In this document: one piece after another, positions 1 through 8,030 of the stretch
Layout: each line of letters opens with the position of its first letter
Position numbering within the stretch: the first letter of the stretch is position 1
Assembly (NCBI RefSeq): GCF_944391105.1
Contig: NZ_CALXSK010000035.1
Span: forward strand, 1 to 42,057
Direction of reading: 5' to 3'
Length of the DNA: 42,057 bases
Origin: an uncultured Victivallis sp.
GTDB lineage: Bacteria > Verrucomicrobiota > Lentisphaeria > Victivallales > Victivallaceae
Translations under genes and position numbers: made by a program
Notes under the pieces: model-generated
Database searches by the model: none
Told to the model about the DNA's origin: nothing
The model's input: the letters and a program-made list of their open reading frames with translations, nothing else

Positions 1-2
1 CC

Positions 3-3000
3 TTCCGCGACGCCGCGACCGGGGAGACGGTCCACACCGAACGCCGTCCCTTCGCTCCGACAGTCACGCTCGACTACGTCACGCCGAAGCTCTGGAGCGT
101 CGACGAACCGAACCTCTACTACCTCGACTGCCGCCTCACGTCGAACGGGGCCGGCATCGTCGACGCGGCCACGCTGCGCTTCGGATTCCGCGAACTGACC
201 GCCGAAAACGGCCGGTTCCTGCTGAACGGCAAACCGGTCATGGTCAACACCGACTCCTCGTGGCAGGGAATGTGGGCCCCGTTGTGGCACACGATGGAAA
301 ACATGACGCGCAAGAGCATCCGGCTGATGAAGCTCTTCGGCATCAACGCGGCCTACACGCAGCGCATGAATGCCGCCTCCTTCTACGACATCGCCGACGA
401 GGAGGGGTTCCTCTGCATCGAGCGGATCGAGCTCACCTACGACGAGTACAACACGCACACCGCCGAAGAGTGCCTCGCCCTGTGGCGTTCGCTCGCGCGG
501 GAGGCTGTCGACTCCGGCCGGTTCGACAATCACCCGTCGGTGGCGGCCGTTCTGATCAACATCTATTATCAGATGTCGGCAAGTGCGAACAATCCGGCCT
601 ACACCGCGATGTCGAGAAACGCGAAGGAGCATCTCTACCGCCTGCCGGACGGCACGGAGGAACTCCGCAGCGGCGGCGATCCGAATCTTCCCGGCGATCC
701 GACGATCCGCTCGGAGAAACTCAATCTCGTCGCCGATCACGTGCACGAATATTTCCCGGACGCCGAAGTGCTGACCGGCGCCTCCGGCCATGTGAAAAAT
801 GCCTACGGAATCCACCTCTATCACACCTGGGGCGCGCCGTTCGCGGAACTGGCGGCGTTTTTCGAGCGTTACTCGAAAGAGCGCGCCGTAACGGTCTACT
901 GTGGAGAATACGCCATTCCGTACCACGGCTCCTACGCCCATCTGAATCTGTGGGGGCAGATCCGCAACAAGCCGGAGTTCTACTACTGGCTGGAGAACGC
1001 CGCGCGCATCCTCGGGCCCGCCGCCTACCGCGAAAAAACCGTCACGGCGACATTCGCCTGGGACGGCGCCCGCAACGACCTGCTCGCCGCCGGCTCCGGA
1101 CACGACGGGTTTGATCAAAACCTGGAATACGATTTCATTGCCGACTTCTACGCGAAGATTCTGGCCGAATCGGTGAACCGGACGGTCTTTTTCTGGCGGT
1201 ACGACGGGCTCTCCGGCCTCGCGCCGTTCGAGTATGTTTCGGGCCGCTTTCTCACGGCGGCGCGCTCATGCCCGCCCGCCCCGCGGCTCGACGGCGACCT
1301 GACGCGGCCCGGCGTGAAACCGGAATCGCTGATCGGCTCCCATGTGCTGCCGCTCTTCGATCCGTTCGGACCGGATCTCGATTTCCGCCCGAATCTCGTT
1401 TCGACCCCGTTCCGGCAGGCGATGAAAAAAACCATCTGCAAAATCGTCGGAGCGGGCAGGGATTACTACGAGGACGACCACGCCTTCTGGAGCGGGGAGA
1501 CACTCCGCAAGGGATTCGGCGTCATCCACATGGGAGAAAAAACGCTGGACGGCACGGTCGAAATTGTCCTGCTCGACGGTTCCGGCGCGGCGGCGGCGAA
1601 AACCGAATTGCCGCTGCGACTCGCCCCGTTCACCCAAAAGATCGTTCCATTCGAGCTGAAGCTGCCGAAAACGGGCGTCCGGCGGGAGTATACTTTGCAT
1701 GTGCGGTTCCTTTCCGATGCGCCCGATGCGCCGGAACTCGCCGCCGCGCAGAAGATCCAGCTCTTCCCGCAGGTTCTCCCGGCCGTCCGGAAAATAGCGC
1801 TCTACGGCGGAAAGCCGGAATTCGTTTCGGCGCTGAAACAGCTCGGCTACGAGATCGTCCCGGTCAATACATTCGACCGGCTCGACCCGGCGCTGCCGCT
1901 CGTGGTCGCTCCCGGCGCAATCCGCGACCGGAAGGACCTGCCCGACTTCTCCGCGCTCGCCGACGAACGCGGAATCCGGACACTCGTGATGGAACAGCCC
2001 CGGAACGCCTCGCCGGAGCTGATGAAAATCCGCAGCCGTCAGGCGTTCATCAACGCCCCCTCACACCCCGTGCTGGAGGGATTTTCCGACGTGGATTTCT
2101 CCTACTGGCGCGGCAGTCACTCGCTGGATCCGGCCTACGGCATCGCCGAACCGGGACACGTCTGGTCGAACGCCTCCTGGACCGACTGGGGCAACCGCGG
2201 CATGGTCGCGGCCAACGTCTTCCGCCGCCCGCAGACCGGAAACCTCCTGTCGCTGCTGGTCAGCGGCTTCGACCTCTATCAGACGCCGCTGCTGGAGTAC
2301 CGCGGCCCGAACGGCGGCTGGATCGGCTCTCAGCTCGAAATCGGCGAACGACTGCTGCTCGACCCGGTTGCGACCACCGTGTTCTGCCGCATGATCGACT
2401 ATCTCGCCGAACGTCGCCCGGCATATGGGGAGGTCGGGTTCTCCGGAGGAGAAAAAGGCAGAGCGCTGCTCGACAAATTCGGCGTCCGCTATCGCGAAAG
2501 CGACCTCGAAAACCTCGCCTCGCTCCGGCTGCTGATCCTCTCCGACCCCGACTGGAAGGAGCTCGAAAAACGGAGTCTCCAACTCTCCGACTACGTCTAC
2601 AACGGCGGGAAGATTCTCTATCTGCACACTGGCGGGAACTGGCACGGTTCGTGGCTGCCGTTCCCGATGGAAATGAAACGCTCCGCGAAGACGGAAAAAG
2701 CAGTTACGCTCACTCCCGGAAACGGAAACTGGATGGAGGGATGGAGCGAATGCGAACTCTACTGGCGCGGCAAACCCGAACTGCCGGAATTTTCCCGGTT
2801 TCCGAAGAGTGCGGACGCGACCTCCCCGGCGGTTCTGGTCCGGGTGAACCATGGCTGCGGCAGCTACTTCTTCAGTTCGCTCACGCCGGAGAGCTTCGAC
2901 ACGGGGAAAATGGCCGCTGCGAAATATGCCCGTCTGATCTCCGCAGTGCTGACGTCACACGGCGCGGCTCTGGCGAACAGCGCATCACCCTATCTGCCGG

Positions 3001-3545
3001 ATCGCAGTCTCACGATTCCGCTGCGAAATCTGCGCTGGGAGTTCTCGCTCGACCCGAATGACGAGGGACTCGCCGAAAACCGGCAGTCCGGGTTCGACGG
3101 TTCCGGCAAATGGCTCAGCGGTCAGCAGACACTCGGCGGCGAATCGGTCCGGCCCGGAGTCGGTTACGAGGCGTTTCTCGAACGCGACTACGCCGGGGTG
3201 AGCTTCTACCGGCTGCGCTTCAAACTGACCGCGGAACAGGCCGCGGCGAAGAACATGCGCGCCGAACTCGGAACCATCAACAGCTCAGACCGCACTTTCC
3301 TGAACGGAAAAGAGATCGGCTCCTCCGCCGCGGGCCGCCGCGTCTACCGGATTCCGGACGGATTGCTCAAGCCGGGAGAAAACACGCTCGTCATCCGGGT
3401 CGAGAGCCGGAAGAAACCCGGCGGACTCGTCGACGCCGCAATCCAGCTCTCCAACACCGACGGCGTCACGAGCTTCTGGAAACGGCTCTACCCCGGCGGC
3501 GACCGCGACTACAACTACAATCCGGACTGGATCCGGCAATACTGA
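3..3545 (+). CDS. GH2-like glycoside hydrolase family protein, 5' end outside window
   Basis: The frame is open from base 3, so the start lies upstream; 1180 codons are visible. The first part shows a GH2 immunoglobulin-like domain ending in LWSVDEPNLYYL and FGFREL, then FLLNGKP, the usual entry into a GH2 TIM barrel. A plausible nucleophile Glu lies in VYCGEY (codon 906-908). The usual acid/base segment, HPS followed by WSLGNE, is replaced by HPSVAAVLINIYYQ (about 531-575), so the expected Glu is a Tyr. A central segment (about 1780-2060) looks like a glutamine-amidotransferase/ThuA-type fold. The last 170 residues look like a jelly-roll sugar-binding domain (FLNGKEIG, LLKPGENTLVIRVES). GH2 enzymes remove beta-galactose, beta-glucuronic acid or beta-mannose; substrate cannot be read here. 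It may be an inactive or mechanistically altered homologue. The family call is firm for the beta-domain and barrel entry, and weaker for activity. Confidence 0.75.
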   Translation, partial: FRDAATGETVHTERRPFAPTVTLDYVTPKLWSVDEPNLYYLDCRLTSNGAGIVDAATLRFGFRELTAENGRFLLNGKPVMVNTDSSWQGMWAPLWHTMENMTRKSIRLMKLFGINAAYTQRMNAASFYDIADEEGFLCIERIELTYDEYNTHTAEECLALWRSLAREAVDSGRFDNHPSVAAVLINIYYQMSASANNPAYTAMSRNAKEHLYRLPDGTEELRSGGDPNLPGDPTIRSEKLNLVADHVHEYFPDAEVLTGASGHVKNAYGIHLYHTWGAPFAELAAFFERYSKERAVTVYCGEYAIPYHGSYAHLNLWGQIRNKPEFYYWLENAARILGPAAYREKTVTATFAWDGARNDLLAAGSGHDGFDQNLEYDFIADFYAKILAESVNRTVFFWRYDGLSGLAPFEYVSGRFLTAARSCPPAPRLDGDLTRPGVKPESLIGSHVLPLFDPFGPDLDFRPNLVSTPFRQAMKKTICKIVGAGRDYYEDDHAFWSGETLRKGFGVIHMGEKTLDGTVEIVLLDGSGAAAAKTELPLRLAPFTQKIVPFELKLPKTGVRREYTLHVRFLSDAPDAPELAAAQKIQLFPQVLPAVRKIALYGGKPEFVSALKQLGYEIVPVNTFDRLDPALPLVVAPGAIRDRKDLPDFSALADERGIRTLVMEQPRNASPELMKIRSRQAFINAPSHPVLEGFSDVDFSYWRGSHSLDPAYGIAEPGHVWSNASWTDWGNRGMVAANVFRRPQTGNLLSLLVSGFDLYQTPLLEYRGPNGGWIGSQLEIGERLLLDPVATTVFCRMIDYLAERRPAYGEVGFSGGEKGRALLDKFGVRYRESDLENLASLRLLILSDPDWKELEKRSLQLSDYVYNGGKILYLHTGGNWHGSWLPFPMEMKRSAKTEKAVTLTPGNGNWMEGWSECELYWRGKPELPEFSRFPKSADATSPAVLVRVNHGCGSYFFSSLTPESFDTGKMAAAKYARLISAVLTSHGAALANSASPYLPDRSLTIPLRNLRWEFSLDPNDEGLAENRQSGFDGSGKWLSGQQTLGGESVRPGVGYEAFLERDYAGVSFYRLRFKLTAEQAAAKNMRAELGTINSSDRTFLNGKEIGSSAAGRRVYRIPDGLLKPGENTLVIRVESRKKPGGLVDAAIQLSNTDGVTSFWKRLYPGGDRDYNYNPDWIRQY

Positions 3546-3557
3546 ACCGGATGATTC

Positions 3558-3598
3558 TCTCCGGAGGCGCGTATCTTTTACGTCCGCGCTTCCGGAGA
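3558..3598. terminator. Strong hairpin between convergent genes
   Basis: Two 14-base arms (3558-3571 and 3585-3598) pair with one G-U. The loop contains the arsR stop codon. No T-run follows on either strand, so it is not a textbook intrinsic terminator. It may act as a bidirectional transcription or mRNA 3' end barrier between the GH2-like gene and arsR. Confidence 0.45.
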
Positions 3599-3913
3599 AC
3601 CGGATTCGCGCAGAGAACGGTATTTGCTGCGCAGACAGTTCAAAATCGTAACCGCATTGACCGCCGCGATCCGGTAGAAGATCTGCCGGCCCTCGCGGCG
3701 GCATGCGACGATCCCGGCCAGACGCATCTTGTTCAGATGCTGCGAAACCGCGCTCTGCGGACCGGAGACTCCGGAGATGATCTCGCTGACCGTCGATTCG
3801 CCATGCAGATCGAGGTACTCGAGTATCCGCAGCCGCACCGGGTGGCCGATCAGCCGGATCACCTCCGCCATCGACTCCAGAAACTTCTCCGGAAGCAGTT
3901 CCGTCTCCGCCAT
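3578..3913 (-). CDS. ArsR/SmtB-family transcriptional repressor
   Basis: A 111-residue winged-helix protein: HPVRLRILEYL in helix 2-3, a recognition helix around SAVSQHLNKMRLAGIV, and a wing at RREGRQIFYRI. These are hallmarks of ArsR repressors, and the length is usual. It has two cysteines, C71 before the wing and C93 in the C-terminal helix, with no Cys in helix 2, so the pair differs from the two-Cys positions known for the persulfide sensors BigR and SqrR. The gene follows the sulfur-transfer fusion gene by 18 bases on the same strand and has a strong GGAGGAGGGGAG ribosome site. Together with the palindrome over the fusion-gene promoter (6388-6407), this suggests an autoregulated operon responding to reactive sulfur or thiol stress. 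The family is certain; the inducer is inferred. Confidence 0.9.
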   Translation of the reverse strand: MAETELLPEKFLESMAEVIRLIGHPVRLRILEYLDLHGESTVSEIISGVSGPQSAVSQHLNKMRLAGIVACRREGRQIFYRIAAVNAVTILNCLRSKYRSLRESGSPEART

Positions 3914-3931
3914 CTCTCTCCCCTCCTCCGG

Positions 3932-6358
3932 TCAGATGAAAAGCGTGCGGCCGCTCTCGCGCGCCATCTGCGCAAAGCTGGCGACGCCGGCCACTTCGTC
4001 AACTTCGATGAGCTCCTCGCGCGCGAGCCCCATCACATCCATCGCCATCTCGCAGGCGACGAACCGCACGCCAAGCGCCCGCGCCTGCCGGATCAGTTCC
4101 GGCAGCGACGTGACGTTCCGGCTCTTCATCACATGCTTCATCATCGCCGTACCGAGCCCGGCCATGTTCATCTTCGAGAGCGCGAGCTTCTCCGCACCGC
4201 GCGGCAGCATCCATCCGAAGAGCCGCGAAACAAAACTCTTCGAAACCCGCGGACCCGGATTCCGCCGCAGCACGGCGAGCCCCCAGAACGTGAAGAAAAT
4301 CCCCACCTTCATCCCGGAAGCCGCCATGCCGCACGCGATGATAAACGCCGCCATCGCCTTGTCGAAGTCGTTGCTGAAAAGAACGATCGCCACACCGTCC
4401 CCGCCGGATGCCGTCCCGGCGGGAACCGCCGCCGGCAGCGCACCGCCCTTGCGCAGAAGTGCCTCAAGATGCTCCTCCTTTCGTTCGAGCGAGAGGAGTT
4501 CATACCCTCCTGCCTTGAGCCACGCTTCGAGATCGGGCGCAAACGAGGTTGCGGCGAGAACCTTCAGCGTCGAACCGGGAGCCAGCTGCTCCATCTCGTT
4601 CTTCAGCCGCACGATCGGCCCTGGACATGCGAGAGTACGCACGTCGAGTTCTTTCGCCGCAGGCGCGGAAGGCACGGAAGGCGCGGACGGAGCGGGGGCA
4701 GCGGGAGCGGGCTTCTCCCGGCGCGGTGCGGGAAGCCCCTGATGGGTGAATTTCCAGGTCAGGTATCCGCCCGAGAGATTCCGGACGCGGAATCCGTTCT
4801 GCTTGAGAATCCGTTCCGCAAGATAACCGCGCAGCCCGACCTGACAGCTCACCACGAGCTCCCGGGAACGATCCAGCTCTCCGAGCCGCCCGCGCAGCTG
4901 TCCGAGCGGAATGTTGACCGCGCCCGGAATCGCACCGGCCTGATGCTCCGCGACTTCGCGCACATCAATGATCTGCGCCCCCTCCGGAATCGCATCGGCA
5001 TACGCGAGTTCCGTCATGCCGTCAAGAACGTTCTGCGCAATCATTCCGAGGAAGTTGACCGGATCCTTCGCCGAGTTGAACGGCGGCGCATACGCCAGTT
5101 CGAGCTCCGCCAATTCCGGCGCGGTGCGGCCCGCCTGCATCGCCGTGCCGATCACGTCGATCCGCTTGTCCGCCCCCTTCGCACCGACCGCCTGCGCACC
5201 GAGAATCTTCCCGTCGACTCCAAACAGCAGCTTCATGTGCAGCTGCGCTCCGCCCGGATAGTACGAGGCGTTCGAGGCCGGATGCGTGTAGATTTTGTGA
5301 TAGTCGACTCCAAGTGACTTGAGCCGTGACTCGGTCAACCCCACCGCCGCGGCGGTCAGACTCCCGACCTTGATGACCGACGCCCCCCAGCTGCCGCGGT
5401 AGACGCGCTCTTTCCCGGCAATGTTGTCGGCGGCGATCCGTCCCTGCTTGTTGGCCGGACCCGCGAGCGGAATCGCGGTCTTCCGCCCGGAAACGCAGTC
5501 GACCACCTCAACCGCGTCTCCCGCGGCGTAGATTTCCGGATCGGAGGTGCGCAAATGTTCATCCACGATAATGTGTCCGCGTGCGCCGAGTTCGAGCCCC
5601 GCCGCCGCGGCGAGTTCCGAGTTCGGCTTCACGCCGACGCTCATCACGACCAGATCAGCCGCGAGCTCCGTCCCGTCCTGAAACTGCGCAACAAGCGCTT
5701 CTCCATCCTTCCGGAACCCGGTCAGCTCCGCATTCAGCCGCACGTCGACGCCGTCGGCCGCAAGCTCCGCCCCGAGCAGCCACGCCATCTCACGGTCGAT
5801 CGACGGCAGCACGTGACCCGAGTGCTGGACAATCGTCACATCCAGCCCCCGTTTCCGCAGATTCTCCGCTGTCTCCAGACCGATGAAGCCCCCGCCGACC
5901 ACGAGCGCGCGGCGCGCGCCCTCCTTCACAAGTTCCCCGAGCGCATCCATATCCGGAATCGTCCAGAGCGAGTGGATGCGCGGATCGTCACTGCCCGGCA
6001 GCTCCGGCGCGGCCGGACGCGACCCCGTCGCCAGCAGCAGTTTGTCGTACGACTCCTCGTACTCCGACCCGTCCGCCCGCCGGACACGAACCACCTTCCG
6101 CGCCCGGTCGATCGCAACGGCCTCGTTCCGTACCCGCACGTCCACGTTGAACCATGCCCGGAACTTCTTCTCGGGCATCACGAAAAGCGAGTCCCGCTCC
6201 GGAATCACACCGCCCAGATGGTACGGCAGCCCGCAGTTCGCATACGAAAGATACTCCCCCCGCTCAAGCAGCACGATCTCCATGAACTCGTCCAGCCGCC
6301 GCAACCGCGCCGCCGCACTCGCCCCCGCCGCCACAGCACCGATGATGACCGTCTTCAT
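3932..6358 (-). CDS. CoA-disulfide-reductase-like / rhodanese / TusA / DsrE2 fusion protein
   Basis: 808 residues in four modules. (1) A pyridine nucleotide-disulfide oxidoreductase, residues 1-450: FAD motif VIIGAVAAGASAA, active Cys42 in YANCGLPYH, NAD(P)H motif VVGGGFIGLETA. (2) A rhodanese, about 455-545, active Cys505 in VVSCQVGLRGY. (3) After a Pro/Ala-rich linker, a TusA domain (about 570-640) with Cys578 in ACPGPIVRLK. (4) A DsrE2-type domain (about 655-808) with FSNDFDKAMAAFIIACGMA, Cys676. Such enzymes reduce CoA disulfides, persulfides or polysulfides, and the fused carriers pass sulfane sulfur along thiols in the cytoplasm. The longest frame begins at a GTG at 6364, but GGAGG (6366-6370) would be only one base away; ATG at 6358 has a 7-base gap and is preferred. 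It is first in the operon with arsR. Comparable fusions are known in other bacteria. Confidence 0.93.
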   Translation of the reverse strand: MKTVIIGAVAAGASAAARLRRLDEFMEIVLLERGEYLSYANCGLPYHLGGVIPERDSLFVMPEKKFRAWFNVDVRVRNEAVAIDRARKVVRVRRADGSEYEESYDKLLLATGSRPAAPELPGSDDPRIHSLWTIPDMDALGELVKEGARRALVVGGGFIGLETAENLRKRGLDVTIVQHSGHVLPSIDREMAWLLGAELAADGVDVRLNAELTGFRKDGEALVAQFQDGTELAADLVVMSVGVKPNSELAAAAGLELGARGHIIVDEHLRTSDPEIYAAGDAVEVVDCVSGRKTAIPLAGPANKQGRIAADNIAGKERVYRGSWGASVIKVGSLTAAAVGLTESRLKSLGVDYHKIYTHPASNASYYPGGAQLHMKLLFGVDGKILGAQAVGAKGADKRIDVIGTAMQAGRTAPELAELELAYAPPFNSAKDPVNFLGMIAQNVLDGMTELAYADAIPEGAQIIDVREVAEHQAGAIPGAVNIPLGQLRGRLGELDRSRELVVSCQVGLRGYLAERILKQNGFRVRNLSGGYLTWKFTHQGLPAPRREKPAPAAPAPSAPSVPSAPAAKELDVRTLACPGPIVRLKNEMEQLAPGSTLKVLAATSFAPDLEAWLKAGGYELLSLERKEEHLEALLRKGGALPAAVPAGTASGGDGVAIVLFSNDFDKAMAAFIIACGMAASGMKVGIFFTFWGLAVLRRNPGPRVSKSFVSRLFGWMLPRGAEKLALSKMNMAGLGTAMMKHVMKSRNVTSLPELIRQARALGVRFVACEMAMDVMGLAREELIEVDEVAGVASFAQMARESGRTLFI

Positions 6359-6385
6359 ATCCACGCCTCCTGTTGGTTGTTGTTT

Positions 6386-6420
6386 TTATATTATCATATC
6401 ATAATATTTTAATATTTCAA
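6386..6420 (-). promoter_or_regulatory. Promoter with overlapping palindrome (likely ArsR operator)
   Basis: Minus-strand -35 TTGAAA (6415-6420), 16-base spacer, -10 TATGAT (6393-6398), placing transcription start about 28 bases before the fusion-gene ATG. A perfect inverted repeat ATATTAT-N6-ATAATAT (6388-6407) covers the -10 element. AT-rich palindromes of this kind are typical ArsR-family operators. That the downstream ArsR protein binds it is an inference. Confidence 0.7.
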
Positions 6421-6488
6421 GCGATAATGCGCGAAACCTGGAAAAAAATGGAGACGACGGCGGAAGCCGGGGGGGGAATTCCACCGCC

Positions 6489-8030
6489 TCAGGGGGCGGC
6501 AATTTCCCGGGTCAGGGATTTCGCGTAGTCGGAGAGCGAGTTGTCTCGCGCGCCCATGATGACGATCACATCTCCGGCCCCGGGCTTCAGCGTGAGAAAA
6601 TCCGCGAGCGTCTCGCGGTCCGGAAAGACCATGAACCGTTCCGGCGAACGGCTTCTGCTCTTCCAGTCGGCCGCAACCTCCTGCGCGGAAGGCGAAAAAC
6701 TCGACGTTCCGCCCGCGTAAAACGGCTCGAGCAGAATGAACCGGTCGCGCCTCGTCAGAAACCCGTCGAGACGCTCGAACAGCTCATCGCGCATAAAGCC
6801 GAACGGTTTGTAGCCGTGCGGCTGAAACACCGCATAAATCCGCCCCGGCGCAAGTTCCCGCATCGCGCTCAGGCAGGAGAGAATTTTCTCCGGATTGTGC
6901 GCATAATCATCGTAAACCGGCGTTCCCTTCGGGGTGATCCCCGCAAAATCGTTCCGCCGCCAGACACCGTCGAACCGTTCCAGCGACGCCAGACGCTCCT
7001 CGTCCGTGCCGACGCCGAGCAGATCGAGCATCGCGTACACCGCAAGCGCGTTCAGCGCCGTGTGGAATCCCGGCTGCGGCAGAACGAGATGCTTTTCCCC
7101 GTTGAACTCGGCGAGAAACTCCGTGCTCGCGATGCGGAAATCCTCCGACCGCAGCCCGTAAATGGAAAGCGCATTGTTCGCTCCGTACAGATCATCGACC
7201 GCACGGTCGCCCGTGGGAGCAAGTTCGGAGCGGCGGCCGTGCGTGTAGATCGCCTCCGGACGCTCAACCTTGCGGTAGTCGGTGACCGCATACCGGGAGT
7301 CCCGGCGCGGTTTCGCATCGAAAACCCTCACGTCCAGATGCGGCGGGATCTTCTCCCGAACCGCCTCATAGACACCGCGTTCCAGCACCGCCCCCCGCCG
7401 CACGCGCCCGAGAAATCCGGCGAACACCCGCGCGAGTTCCTCCCGGTCGTAGTGATCGGTTCCGATGTTCAGCACGAGCGCGTAATCGGGCGAATAGTGC
7501 AGCAGGCTCCTGTCGCTCTCGTCGGCCTCGAAAACGAAATACTCCCGGCTGCCGGAACGGTAGTTGCCGGCGAAACGCCCGGAGTGAAAACGATTCGAGA
7601 GCGCCCCGTTCAAACAGCACGGATCGAGCCCGAGGTTCGTCAACGCCTCGGCCAGATAGGCGGTAACCGTACTCTTGCCGCAACTGCCCGTAACCGCGAT
7701 CGTCGTACCGAATCCGCACGTTTCAAGCATGTGTTCCAGCAGTTCCGACCGGTGCAGCCGCGGGATTCCTCCGGCCGCTGTCCAATCGGGATTGTCCTCC
7801 TCGATCGCCGTGGAGTAGACGATTGCATCGGGGCGGCCCGCCGCAATGAACGAACCGTCCTGCGGAAAAATCTCAATCTTCTGGTTGCGCAACGCGTCGA
7901 TGATGCGGGCGTTTTCCGGGCGATCCGCGCCGCGGTCGCTGCCGGTTACCCGCATGCCGTGATCACGGCACATGGCGGCCAGCCCGCTCATTCCGATGCC
8001 CCCGATTCCGATGAAATGCAGATGGTTCAT
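6489..8030 (-). CDS. murC: MurC-like Mur ligase (UDP-N-acetylmuramate--L-alanine ligase family)
   Basis: 513 residues. The N-terminal HFIGIGGIGMSGLA is the UDP-MurNAc-binding Rossmann signature of MurC/Mpl. The ATP loop reads VTGSCGKST (113-121) where MurC normally has GTHGKT. The C-terminal domain has VWRRNDFAG and DDYAHNPEKI, where MurC usually has DDYGHHP. MurC adds L-Ala to UDP-N-acetylmuramate in peptidoglycan synthesis in the cytoplasm. The open frame extends 118 codons upstream, but those are an out-of-frame reading of ftsI; the start at 8030 has GGAG seven bases away and overlaps the ftsI stop as ATGA, indicating coupled translation. In a standard dcw cluster murE follows ftsI, so a MurC-type gene here is unusual. 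Alternatives are Mpl (recycling ligase) or a second Mur ligase. Confidence 0.8.
   Translation of the reverse strand: MNHLHFIGIGGIGMSGLAAMCRDHGMRVTGSDRGADRPENARIIDALRNQKIEIFPQDGSFIAAGRPDAIVYSTAIEEDNPDWTAAGGIPRLHRSELLEHMLETCGFGTTIAVTGSCGKSTVTAYLAEALTNLGLDPCCLNGALSNRFHSGRFAGNYRSGSREYFVFEADESDRSLLHYSPDYALVLNIGTDHYDREELARVFAGFLGRVRRGAVLERGVYEAVREKIPPHLDVRVFDAKPRRDSRYAVTDYRKVERPEAIYTHGRRSELAPTGDRAVDDLYGANNALSIYGLRSEDFRIASTEFLAEFNGEKHLVLPQPGFHTALNALAVYAMLDLLGVGTDEERLASLERFDGVWRRNDFAGITPKGTPVYDDYAHNPEKILSCLSAMRELAPGRIYAVFQPHGYKPFGFMRDELFERLDGFLTRRDRFILLEPFYAGGTSSFSPSAQEVAADWKSRSRSPERFMVFPDRETLADFLTLKPGAGDVIVIMGARDNSLSDYAKSLTREIAAP

Noticed and set aside
3110..5317. Long plus-strand frame (735 codons) across the ArsR and fusion genes
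   Set aside because: Arg/His/Pro-rich translation with no family features; it is antisense to two clearly recognised genes. Long shadow frames are expected at this GC content.
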